DNA of 64,000 bases, from NCBI RefSeq assembly GCF_009812055.1, contig NZ_WQNH01000016.1, forward strand, positions 1 through 64,000. The letters are read 5' to 3'. Position 1 is the first letter of the stretch; every line of letters starts with the position of its first letter. Shown here in pieces: positions 48,119-57,137 of this stretch. A program made the position numbers and the translations under genes. Origin of the DNA: Chelativorans xinjiangensis. GTDB taxonomy: Bacteria > Pseudomonadota > Alphaproteobacteria > Rhizobiales > Rhizobiaceae. The notes under the pieces were generated by a model. The model made no database searches. It saw nothing but the letters and a program-made list of their open reading frames with translations, and had not been told where the DNA came from.

Positions 48119-48948
48119 GCCTGTCCGATGCCACCCGTGAAGCACGCGAACTGCCGCCCCCCGCACAGGGCGCCGGATGGACGCACGCGCGCCTTACCGG
48201 CGTCGCACTGCTCGTCGTGTGGGCGCTGCTCGGCCTCGGCATCGTCCTCTTCCTCCTCGCCTCCTGGGACCCCGATCTTTTCTGGCGCTACGCGCCGAAC
48301 TATGCGTCCGGGCTGTGGGTGACGATCCAGCTCGTGGTCATCTCGGTCGTCGCCGGCGCGGTGCTGTCGGTGCCGGTCGCGCTCGGGCGCCGGTCGAAGA
48401 GCCGCATCGTCGCCACCCTTTCCTATGCCTATGTCTATTTCTTCCGCGGCACGCCGCTGCTCGCCCAGACCTTCCTGGTCTATTACGGGCTCGGCTCCTT
48501 CCGGCCCGAGTTGCAGGCCGTCGGCCTGTGGGGCTTCTTCCGCGAGGCCTGGTACTGCGCCATCTTCGCCTTCTCGCTCAACACCGCGGCCTATCAGGCG
48601 GAGATCCTGCGCGGCGCCGTCGAAAGCGTCGGCCGCGGCCAGTGGGAGGCGGCTTCCGCCCTCGGCCTGTCGCGGTTGCAGACGGTCTACAAGATCATCC
48701 TGCCGCAGGCGGCCCTCGTCGCCCTGCGCCCCTACGGCAACGAGATCATCCTGATGATCAAGGGCTCGGCCATCGTCGCCATCATCACCGTCTACGATCT
48801 GATGGGCGAGACGCGGCGGGCCTATTCGCGTACCTTCGACTTCCAGACCTACATCTGGGCGGCCCTCATCTATCTGAGCATGGTGGAGATGCTGCGCTTG
48901 GGCGTCGACCGCATCGAGCGGCGGTTGACACGGCATCTTCGCCGGTAA
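48115..48948 (+). CDS. Amino-acid ABC transporter permease 2
   Basis: A 277-residue permease with an N-terminal polar extension, five or six helices, YVYFFRGTPLLAQTFLVYYGLG and the EAA loop SALGLSRLQTVYKIILPQAALVALRPYGNE. Partner of the preceding permease through an ATGA overlap. No hisP-like ATPase follows; the next gene is a dehydrogenase. Confidence 0.9.
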   Translation: MSLSDATREARELPPPAQGAGWTHARLTGVALLVVWALLGLGIVLFLLASWDPDLFWRYAPNYASGLWVTIQLVVISVVAGAVLSVPVALGRRSKSRIVATLSYAYVYFFRGTPLLAQTFLVYYGLGSFRPELQAVGLWGFFREAWYCAIFAFSLNTAAYQAEILRGAVESVGRGQWEAASALGLSRLQTVYKIILPQAALVALRPYGNEIILMIKGSAIVAIITVYDLMGETRRAYSRTFDFQTYIWAALIYLSMVEMLRLGVDRIERRLTRHLRR

Positions 48949-48996
48949 ACCCTGACATCGTCAAACCCACCCCGGAAAAGCGGAGGAACGAGCCGT

Positions 48997-49866
48997 ATGG
49001 CGAATGTTGCATTCATCGGACTTGGCGTGATGGGCTATCCCATGGCCGCGCACCTGAAGGAGCGCGGGGGCCACGAGGTGACCGTCTACAACCGCACGGT
49101 TGCCAAGGCGGAGAAATGGGTGGCCGAGCACGGCGGAGCGATGGCCCCGACACCGGCCGAGGCCGCGCGCGACAAGGACTTCGTCTTCTCCTGCGTCGGC
49201 AACGACGACGATCTTCGCACCGTCACGCTGGGCGAGGACGGCGCCTTCAAGGCGATCAAGGCCGGTGCCGTCTTCATCGACAACACCACCGCCTCGGCTC
49301 TCGTTGCGCGGGAACTGGCAGTGGAGGCGGAAAGCCGCGGCTTCGGCTTCATCGACGCCCCGGTCTCCGGCGGGCAAGCCGGCGCGGAGAACGGCGTTCT
49401 GACGGTGATGTGCGGCGGCGACCAGGCCACCTTCGACAAGGCCAGGCCGGTGATCGAGGCCTATGCGCGCATGGTCGGGCTGATGGGCCCTGCAGGTAGC
49501 GGACAGCTCACCAAGATGGTCAACCAGATCTGCATCGCCGGCCTCGTGCAGGGGCTGGCCGAAGGCATCCACTTCGGCAAGAAGGCCGGCCTCGACATCG
49601 AGAAGGTGATCGAGGTCATCTCCAAGGGCGCGGCCGGCTCCTGGCAGATGGAAAACCGCTACAAGACCATGAACGCCGGCGAATACGGCTTCGGCTTCGC
49701 CGTCGACTGGATGCGCAAGGACCTCGGCATCTGCCTCGCCGAGGCCAACGACAACGGCGCCAAGCTGCCGGTGACCGCACTCGTCGACCAGTTCTACAAG
49801 GAGGTGCAGGAAATGGGCGGCAAACGCTGGGACACCTCCTCGCTGCTTGCGCGGTTGGAGAAGTAG
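48997..49866 (+). CDS. 3-hydroxyisobutyrate dehydrogenase-family NAD(P)-dependent oxidoreductase
   Basis: A 289-residue beta-hydroxyacid dehydrogenase: NAD(P) loop FIGLGVMGYPMA, VYNRT (the Arg after the second strand favours NADPH), FIDAPVSGGQAGAENG, GSGQLTKMVNQ with the catalytic lysine, and DWMRKDLGI. The GLGVMGYPMAAHL and YNRT features resemble glyoxylate/succinic-semialdehyde reductase members as much as MmsB, so the substrate is open. About 50 bp after the permeases, possibly in the same transcript. Confidence 0.87.
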   Translation: MANVAFIGLGVMGYPMAAHLKERGGHEVTVYNRTVAKAEKWVAEHGGAMAPTPAEAARDKDFVFSCVGNDDDLRTVTLGEDGAFKAIKAGAVFIDNTTASALVARELAVEAESRGFGFIDAPVSGGQAGAENGVLTVMCGGDQATFDKARPVIEAYARMVGLMGPAGSGQLTKMVNQICIAGLVQGLAEGIHFGKKAGLDIEKVIEVISKGAAGSWQMENRYKTMNAGEYGFGFAVDWMRKDLGICLAEANDNGAKLPVTALVDQFYKEVQEMGGKRWDTSSLLARLEK

Positions 49867-49934
49867 GCATCGGGATGCGCGGCTGGAGGAACTGTGCAGC
49901 CCTACCGGCTCAAGACGCGACTCGCGGATAAACC

Positions 49935-50135
49935 GGCGCCCCATCGCGCCCCCCTCTGTCCTGAGCTTGTCGAAGGGGCCGGACATCTCCCCCACATGGG
50001 GGGAGATTGGCCGTCACAGCGGTTTTCGCCAACCATCAGCGTTGCAGAATGAGGGCCGGAGCAAGCGGCCAACGCAATCTCCCCCCCTTGTGGGGGAGAT
50101 GTCCGGCAGGACAGAGGGGGGCGCGAAGGGGCGCC
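49935..50135. repeat. MITE-like element, copy 2 (terminal inverted repeats)
   Basis: The ends GGCGCCCC and GGGGCGCC and the adjacent CGCGCCCCCCTCTGTCC / GGACAGAGGGGGGCGCG arms make a 27-bp inverted repeat with one mismatch. Inner arms GGACATCTCCCCC and GGGGGAGATGTCC pair as in the 24,907 copy, but the central ~80 bp differ. The left arm contains TGAGCTTGTCGAAGGGG. Confidence 0.85.
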
Positions 50136-50170
50136 GGCATTTCAACATTTCAAAAAAAGCCCACCCGCGT

Positions 50171-50350
50171 GCGTCATCCCGGAAAGCCGAAGGCATGTCC
50201 GGGACCCATTCTCGCCTCGCTGAAGCTCCGGCGAAGCGGGCCGGAAGGTGGACGAGTCACGGAATGGGTCCCGGACAGTCTCCGCTTCGCTCCGACTTCC
50301 GGGATGACGCGCGGGTAGGGATGACGCGCGCGGGTGGGATGACGCGCGTT
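50171..50350. repeat. Long hairpin repeat with tandem GGGATGACGCGCG units
   Basis: GCGTCATCCCGGAA (50171-50184) pairs with TTCCGGGATGACGC (50297-50310), and TGTCCGGGACCCATTC (50196-50211) pairs with GAATGGGTCCCGGACA (50262-50277), giving a two-stage hairpin. Three tandem GGGATGACGCGCG units follow (from 50301, 50318 and 50336). The GTCATCCCGGA motif is a common rhizobial intergenic palindrome. Confidence 0.8.
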
Positions 50351-50499
50351 GGAAAGGCGGCGGGCGCCCTTCACCTCAGCCGGCAATGCCTCGCCTGCGC
50401 GGGGACAAATTCCCGCCCCCTCAAAAAAACATTCGTTCCAAAACAATCGCTTATAATTTTTTCGCCCCGCCCAACCGCGCATTTTATCCCCCCTGCCCG

Positions 50500-50900
50500 C
50501 GCCGCCCTTATCCTGTGCCCGTCCCTCCCGCGGGAACGTGGATCGCGACGGCGGTCTCGCGGGGAGGGGCCGGCGCCTCCGGCGGGCCGCTAACGTGGCG
50601 GTCGGCCCGGGGAGGCTCCGCCCAAGGGTTCCCCTGCCGCCACTACGGGCGGCGCGTGCCGGACGGTGCACTTTAAAGGGGAGCCGGAAAGACGGGGGCG
50701 CGGGAGCGCCCTGTCGTGGAAGGCTCAAAGCCTTCCGGATCCGGCTTCGTGGAAGCGGAACGGGCGGAGACTTAAGAACGCCGGACGGGCGGCCCGAGGG
50801 TCGCTGAAAAAAATTAGACTGGCGACACGAAGGCCGCCCGTCTTCCCACCACCTCGAGGGAGCCTTCCCGAAGGGTGGTTCTTTGAAAGAGCCAGACGCG
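50500..50900 (+). ncRNA. Candidate structured RNA in a gene-free block
   Basis: No convincing gene lies here, but successive hairpins do: GCCGCC/GGCGGC (50636-50653), GGGCGC/GCGCCC with a GGGA loop (50696-50711), GGAAGGC/GCCTTCC (50718-50736), GCTTC/GAAGC (50744-50756), and a nested stem GACGGGCGGCC (50784-50794) with GGCCGCCCGTC (50832-50842) enclosing GTCGC/GCGAC and an A-rich loop. It does not contain the conserved cores of RNase P RNA, tmRNA or rRNA as I know them. A TATAAT hexamer lies at 50452-50457, without an obvious -35. Strand and limits are uncertain. Confidence 0.4.
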
Positions 50901-50942
50901 GGCAGCGGGCGTGGCAACGATGGCGCGCGCCTGTCCTCACCC

Positions 50943-50990
50943 TGAGCTTGTCGAAGGGTGAGCCTGTCGAAGGGTGAGCCTGTCGAAGGA
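50943..50990. repeat. Three tandem 16-bp units with the CTTGTCGAA motif
   Basis: TGAGCTTGTCGAAGGG, TGAGCCTGTCGAAGGG and TGAGCCTGTCGAAGGA follow one another without gaps. The unit is the same motif found singly in the MITE-like arms and in the 40-bp inverted repeat at 29,739. Confidence 0.9.
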
Positions 50991-51127
50991 TCAAAAGATC
51001 GAAGGAGAAGCACTGATGATCACCGACCAGCGTCAGCGCCTCACCCATCTCCAGAACGGCCTTGCCTTGACCAGGTCGAACACGCAGAGTTTATTTTCTT
51101 GGTGGCTCACTGAAAGCGGCGATAACA

Positions 51128-51682
51128 ATGCGGGTCGGGGTTCTTTTCACGGTTGCGATAGCCAGTCTTCTCCTGCCCGCAACCGCCGGGGCGGAAAGCC
51201 TGAAGATCGGTTGGCGGGACCTGCTCCCCGAGGGCCATGCGCCCCTCGCCCCGCAAAAAATCCGCCCCACGCCCTCCGCAAAGCCCCGGGAGATTGCGCT
51301 TTCCACCGCATTCGACGGCAAGACGGTGGAGCTTTCGGGCTACCTGCTTCCCGCCGACCGCGAGGGCGAGCTGGTCTACGCCTTCATGCTGGTGCCGCGA
51401 AGCGGCGCCTGCAGCCACATGGCCCAGCCGCCGCCGTCCCAGGTCATCCGCGTCGTGCCGGAGGAGCCCTACCGGCTCAGCATGAACTACGAGCCGGTGT
51501 CGGTGACCGGCCGGCTTGCGGCGGGCCTGGAAAAGACACAGCTCTTCATCCTCGACGGCGTGGCGGTCATCGAATCCGGCTACCGCATGAGCATGGCTCA
51601 AGTGGCACGTGCGGACTTCGCCGGCGGGAAGGTCCGCCCGGCAACACCGTGGGGCTTCCTTGGGAGCCCTGCGCGCGACTAG
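51128..51682 (+). CDS. Exported DUF3299 domain protein
   Basis: A 184-residue protein with a signal peptide (RVGVLFTVAIASLLLPATAGAE) and the DUF3299 pattern: TVELSGYLLPADREGELVYAFMLVPRSGACSHMAQPPPSQVIRV and SVTGRLAAGLEKTQLFILDGVAVIESGYRM. The single conserved Cys in GACSH may bind a metal. Related proteins sit in metal or lipoprotein-release gene clusters; the role here is unknown. The Shine-Dalgarno is weak, so the start is slightly uncertain. Confidence 0.82.
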   Translation: MRVGVLFTVAIASLLLPATAGAESLKIGWRDLLPEGHAPLAPQKIRPTPSAKPREIALSTAFDGKTVELSGYLLPADREGELVYAFMLVPRSGACSHMAQPPPSQVIRVVPEEPYRLSMNYEPVSVTGRLAAGLEKTQLFILDGVAVIESGYRMSMAQVARADFAGGKVRPATPWGFLGSPARD

Positions 51683-51690
51683 CCGGGCAC

Positions 51691-52182
51691 TCAGGCCGCC
51701 GCGTGCGCGGCTTCCTTGTCGAGCACCAGATAATCGAGCGGCAGCTCGGTCGTGTACTTGATCTGCTCCATGGCGAAGGAGGAGGAGACGTCGCGGATCT
51801 CGATCTTGGAGATGAGCTTCTTGTAGAAGGCGTCATAGGCGGCGATGTCGGGCACCACCACGCGCAGGAGATAATCGACCTCGCCGCTCATGCGGTAGAA
51901 CTCGACCACCTCCGGAAACTCCTTGATGACCTCGGCAAAGCGGCGCAGCCACTCGTGGCTGTGGGCATTGGTGCGGATCGAAACGAAGACCGTGACGCGG
52001 GCGTTGACCTTGACCGGGTCGAGGATGGCCACCCGGCGGCGGATGACGCCCTCCTCCTCCAGCTTCTGGATGCGCCGCCAGCACGGCGTCGTCGACAGAC
52101 CCACCTTCTTGGCGATGTCGGCCACGGCAAGGGTGGAATTCTCTTGCAGGAGGCGCAGGATCTTGCGGTCGAGACGGTCCAT
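51691..52182 (-). CDS. Lrp/AsnC-family transcriptional regulator
   Basis: A 163-residue regulator: an N-terminal HTH (DRKILRLLQENSTLAVADIAKKVGLSTTPCWRRIQKLEEEGVIRRRVAIL) and a C-terminal RAM ligand domain (GEVDYLLRVVVPDIAAYDAFYKKLI). It forms octamers that sense amino acids. The CWRRI in the recognition helix region is typical of Lrp-type proteins. The ATG at 52182 gives the family-standard MDxLDRKIL start. Convergent with the DUF3299 gene. Confidence 0.92.
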   Translation of the reverse strand: MDRLDRKILRLLQENSTLAVADIAKKVGLSTTPCWRRIQKLEEEGVIRRRVAILDPVKVNARVTVFVSIRTNAHSHEWLRRFAEVIKEFPEVVEFYRMSGEVDYLLRVVVPDIAAYDAFYKKLISKIEIRDVSSSFAMEQIKYTTELPLDYLVLDKEAAHAAA

Positions 52183-52293
52183 GAGGGAATCTCCGGGAGG
52201 AAATTTTTTCCAAACGTGGGGCAATCCGCGCCCGGTTTCAAGAAAAATTTTCTCAACAGAAGCTGCAATTTCCTTCACGAAGGGAGGGCGTGG

Positions 52294-52908
52294 TCACGTC
52301 CTCGCCTTCACTTCCTCTTGAAGAACGGGCAGCAAGTCTTTCTCAAACCACGGATTTTTCTTCAGCCAGGCAGTGTTGCGCCAGGACGGATGCGGCAGCG
52401 GCAGAAGGCGCGGTCGCTCCGATGCGGCGAAAATCGCTTTCCAATCGCCCACCGTCTCCGTCACGCCCTTGCGGCGCAGGGTGCCCAGATGCCAGGCCTG
52501 CGCGTACTGGCCGACGGTCAGGACCAATTCGATCTGCGGCATTGCCGCCATCAGGCGGGCGCGCCAGGCTGGCGCGCATTCGCGGCGCGGCGGCAGGTCG
52601 CTGCCCTTGGCGTCGTAGCCGGGAAAGCAGAAGCCCATGGGCGCGATAGCGAAGCGCTGCGGGTCGTAGAACTCATCGCGGCTCACACCCAGCCAGTCGC
52701 GCAGGCGGTCGCCGGAGCGGTCGTCGAAGGGGAGGCCGGAGGCATGCACGCGCGTGCCCGGCGCCTGGCCGGCGATCAGGATGCGGGCGGTGCGCGAGCC
52801 GGTCACCACCGGGCGCGGCTCGTGCGGCAGCGGCGCGCCGGTGGGGCTCTCCCGGCACAGCCGGCAGGCGCGGATCTCCCGCAACAGGGCTTCCAGCGTG
52901 TCGGTCAT
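52294..52908 (-). CDS. Uracil-DNA glycosylase superfamily protein
   Basis: A 204-residue protein with the UDG motif A region LIAGQAPGTRVHASGLPFDDRSGDRLRDWLG and motif B LPLPHPSWRN. Cys15 and Cys18 (ACRLC) plus two later cysteines could hold the 4Fe-4S cluster of family 4/5-like enzymes, but spacing is not canonical. It likely removes uracil or related bases from DNA. First of three minus-strand genes (UDG, GST, nuclease) that are not tightly coupled. Confidence 0.82.
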   Translation of the reverse strand: MTDTLEALLREIRACRLCRESPTGAPLPHEPRPVVTGSRTARILIAGQAPGTRVHASGLPFDDRSGDRLRDWLGVSRDEFYDPQRFAIAPMGFCFPGYDAKGSDLPPRRECAPAWRARLMAAMPQIELVLTVGQYAQAWHLGTLRRKGVTETVGDWKAIFAASERPRLLPLPHPSWRNTAWLKKNPWFEKDLLPVLQEEVKART

Positions 52909-52944
52909 GGAGATGCCGTCCCGATGGCCGCCCTCGGGCGGCCG

Positions 52945-53556
52945 CTATGCCGCCGCACTGGGTCTTGCGGCGACGTCGTCGTACCAGCGTTTCAGGTGGT
53001 GGAGGTCCGCCGGCATTTCAATGCGGGCCGGCTTCATGAACTGGATGGCGACGAGGCCGGTGATATCGGCGATGGAGAAATCGCCGCCGGCGATGAAGGG
53101 GCGCGTCGCCAACGCGCCGTCGAGGAAGCGCATGAACGCGACCGCCTTCGGCTTGTTCGCCTCGCCCCATTCGGGCACCTGCGGCACCTCCCACTCCTTC
53201 ATCGCCGGGTGCAGGTGGCGGAAGGCGGCGGCGACGGACATGAAAAGGCCGAGCTCGACACGGCGCTGCCACATCTCCACCAGGGCCCGGCCGAGCGCGC
53301 CCTTGCCGAAAAGTGCCGGCTCGGGATACAGCTCCTCGAAATAGCGGCAGATGGCGACGGTTTCGGTGAGCACCGTACCGTCGTCGAGTTCGAGCACCGG
53401 CAGGCGCCGCAGCGGGTTGAGGCGGGCGACGGTCTCGCCCCGATGCTCCATCGCGCCCATGTCCACCGGCACCAGCGGCACCTCGATTCCCTTTTCGGCC
53501 AGGAAGATCCGTACCCGCCGCGGGTTGGGCGCCCTGCCCCCGTCGAAAAGCCTCAT
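52945..53556 (-). CDS. Glutathione S-transferase family protein
   Basis: A 203-residue GST: thioredoxin-like N-terminal half with MRLFDGGRAPNPRRVRIFLAEKGIEVPLV and the cis-Pro/SNAIL-like LPVLELDDGTVLTETVAICRYFE, then the all-helical domain with FIAGGDFSIADIT. The catalytic residue is probably a Ser, Cys or Asn near APNPRRVR and is not obvious. Substrate unknown. Confidence 0.9.
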   Translation of the reverse strand: MRLFDGGRAPNPRRVRIFLAEKGIEVPLVPVDMGAMEHRGETVARLNPLRRLPVLELDDGTVLTETVAICRYFEELYPEPALFGKGALGRALVEMWQRRVELGLFMSVAAAFRHLHPAMKEWEVPQVPEWGEANKPKAVAFMRFLDGALATRPFIAGGDFSIADITGLVAIQFMKPARIEMPADLHHLKRWYDDVAARPSAAA

Positions 53557-53577
53557 CGCTGCCTCCTTCCTCCATCG

Positions 53578-54192
53578 TTACGTGGCGGCGCGCCCGGCAA
53601 GGAGTTGCCGCAGGAAGTTTATCACCTGGCCGATCCAGTCGTGCGGTGCCTCCTCGATGCTCCGCCGGCCGGCACGCCAGTCCTGCGGGGTCTGGAACGT
53701 GCCGGCCCACAGGCCCCGGCCGGCGCCGCGCGCCTCCGCCTGGGCCCCGCGGTAGTCACCGTAGGAGATTGCCCAGCCCGTTTCCACCATCGCCTGGCCG
53801 AGATCGCGCCCGCCTGCCGTGCAGCGTGCCAGAAGCCGGTCGTAGCGGTCGCGTTCCCAGCCTTCGCAGCTGACGGGCCGCCCCCTGGTCAGCTCCGCCA
53901 GCGCCTGCCGCGCCCGCCGTCCGCAGGCATAGGCATGGCCGTCGCGGCTGCATTCCTGGAAAAGTTCCGGCGCATCGATGCCGCGCAGGCGGATGCGCTC
54001 GCCGGAGAGCGTCAGGCTGTCGCCGTCGGCAAGCGTGACGGCACCCGCCACCTGCCGCGTCGCCACCCGGTCGATCCGTGCCGCCGCAAGCGCCAGGAGA
54101 GCCAGGATCGCCAGCGCAAGCGCCCAATCGCCATAGCGGCGCACGCGGTTCGTCCGCCCCCTGACGTGTCGACCGCGTCTCCATGCACTCAT
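53578..54192 (-). CDS. Thermonuclease (SNase-like) family protein, membrane-anchored
   Basis: A 204-residue protein with an N-terminal membrane segment (DWALALAILALLALAAARI) and an OB-fold nuclease domain: VTLADGDSLTLSGERIRLRGIDAPELFQEC, RCTAGGRDLGQAMVETGWAIS. The catalytic Arg-Glu-Arg set is only partly clear: R and D/E residues around IRLRGIDAPE are present. Likely a periplasm-facing DNase; activity is inferred. Confidence 0.83.
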   Translation of the reverse strand: MSAWRRGRHVRGRTNRVRRYGDWALALAILALLALAAARIDRVATRQVAGAVTLADGDSLTLSGERIRLRGIDAPELFQECSRDGHAYACGRRARQALAELTRGRPVSCEGWERDRYDRLLARCTAGGRDLGQAMVETGWAISYGDYRGAQAEARGAGRGLWAGTFQTPQDWRAGRRSIEEAPHDWIGQVINFLRQLLAGRAAT

Positions 54193-54259
54193 GCGTTGAA
54201 GGGTCTCTTAATCATTCGGACATACTTTGGGCACGTAGAAGGCGGGAACAAAGCACGCG

Positions 54260-55786
<1,527 letters not shown>

Positions 55787-55792
55787 TGCGGA

Positions 55793-56770
55793 TCAGCCCA
55801 CGCGTGCCCTTACCTCCGCCATGCCGGCGCCGAGTTCCCCTGCCGCCTTCACCAGCCCCGCGGCAAGCGCAGCACCCACGCCGTCGTGCCCATCGGTGCC
55901 GAGGGCCAGCAGCGGCCGCAGGCCGAGGTGTTCCGCCGCCTTGCGGTGTTGTTGGCTCCGCGTGTCCGCAAGCAGGCAATGGTCGAGCGCGGCGGGGTTT
56001 AGCGCATGGAGGGCAGCTGCCGCGGCCGTCGCCGCAAGGCCGTCGAGGATGACCGCCACCTTCTGCGTGCGCGCGGCCAGGATGGCGCCGGCAAGTGCTG
56101 CGATCTCACGCCCGCCGAGCCGGCGCACTGCCTCCAGCGGATCGCCGAGATGCCCCTCGTGCGTGCGCAACGCCCTGTCGAGCAGCGCGACGGCCTCCTC
56201 CCCCGCCTCCGCCCATTCCTCCGCTCCGCCGTTCCGAAGCGCGCTCAGCACCGCCATGGCCGAAAGATCGGCAGCGCCGCCCACCGCACCAAGGCACAGG
56301 AGATCGGCGCCAACGGCGACCGCCTCCATGCCGAAAGCCATCGTGGCGGCGGCCGCTCGCTCGTCGAGCGCGGGCGCCTCGGTGATGTCGCCCACCGGCA
56401 GGTCGAGCGCGAGGTCGAAGACGTTCAGGCCGAGGTCGCCTGCCGCGCACAGGTGGCTGACGGGAGCCGCGCCGGAGGCGATGGCCTCCACCTTGCCGCG
56501 CGCCTCTTCCACCGGGTCGCCCGTGCCCAGACGGCGCGCCACCTCGTGCGAGGCGGCGAAGAGCGCCACCACCGGCCTTACCACCCGCGCCGGTGCGCGG
56601 CCCGTCACTGCCGCCAGCCACGCTGCGAGCGCCTCCAGCCGGCCGAGCCCGTGTTCCCCGCCCGCTCCCGACAAATGCCCGCGCACCCGCCCTGCCGCTG
56701 CCTTGTCCAGGCCTGGCAGCTGGCTGGCAAGGTTGCGGATGTCGTCGAAAGGAAGGCCGCTTGTCGTCAT
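55793..56770 (-). CDS. cobT: Nicotinate-nucleotide--dimethylbenzimidazole phosphoribosyltransferase
   Basis: A 325-residue enzyme that makes alpha-ribazole phosphate for the lower ligand of cobalamin. The family pattern is clear: PARVVRPVVALFAASHEVARR, GDITEAPA, LCLGAVGG and AVILDGLAATAAAAALHALNP. The motif that usually reads RLGEGTGAALA, with the catalytic Glu, appears here as ALGTDGHDGVGAALA, with Asp at the aligned position. The ATG at 56770 starts the alignable region. No other cob genes or riboswitch are visible nearby. Convergent with the histidine kinase gene. Confidence 0.85.
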   Translation of the reverse strand: MTTSGLPFDDIRNLASQLPGLDKAAAGRVRGHLSGAGGEHGLGRLEALAAWLAAVTGRAPARVVRPVVALFAASHEVARRLGTGDPVEEARGKVEAIASGAAPVSHLCAAGDLGLNVFDLALDLPVGDITEAPALDERAAAATMAFGMEAVAVGADLLCLGAVGGAADLSAMAVLSALRNGGAEEWAEAGEEAVALLDRALRTHEGHLGDPLEAVRRLGGREIAALAGAILAARTQKVAVILDGLAATAAAAALHALNPAALDHCLLADTRSQQHRKAAEHLGLRPLLALGTDGHDGVGAALAAGLVKAAGELGAGMAEVRARVG

Positions 56771-56895
56771 GTTCGCTTTCTCCTGCAGTCGGCCGTGGCA
56801 TAGAGCGGAGGAAAGTCGCTGGCAATGGCGGTCCCAAACGGGCTTGCGTTCGCCGCCGGACACCCCCATGTGGAACCAACGACAGGAAGGCGACG

Positions 56896-57132
56896 ATGGA
56901 CGCGATCGAATCTCCCTGCATTCTCGTCTGCTCGATCGACGAGGTGACCGGCTATTGCTTCGGCTGCGGGCGGACGCGCGCCGAGATCGCCGCCTGGCTC
57001 GCCATGACGCCGTCCGAGCGGCGCGCGGTCATGGAGGCGTTACCGGCGCGGCTTAGCACCATCGAGCGTAAGCCTCGGCGCGAGACGCGGCGGGCGCGGT
57101 TGGCGCGCGAGCGCGCCGGAAATGCGGGATAG
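56896..57132 (+). CDS. DUF1289 domain protein
   Basis: A 78-residue protein with four or five cysteines in SPCILVCSIDEVTGYCFGCGRTRAEIAAWLAMTPSERRAVMEALPAR, the DUF1289 zinc-ribbon-like pattern. The tail is Arg-rich, suggesting nucleic-acid contact. Function unknown. GGAAGG lies before the ATG at 56896. Only five bases separate it from the aspartic protease gene, so they form one operon. Confidence 0.88.
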   Translation: MDAIESPCILVCSIDEVTGYCFGCGRTRAEIAAWLAMTPSERRAVMEALPARLSTIERKPRRETRRARLARERAGNAG

Positions 57133-57137
57133 ATCGC

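Noticed and set aside
50500-50900. RNase P RNA, tmRNA or SRP RNA
   Set aside because: None of their conserved cores (such as AGGAAAGTCCGGGC for RNase P, or a tRNA-like end with tag peptide for tmRNA) can be found.
50386-50977. Several short plus-strand frames of about 90-100 codons in the gene-free block
   Set aside because: Mutually overlapping in different frames, Arg/Pro/Gly-rich, with no ribosome-binding sites; the hairpin series fits RNA better than protein.
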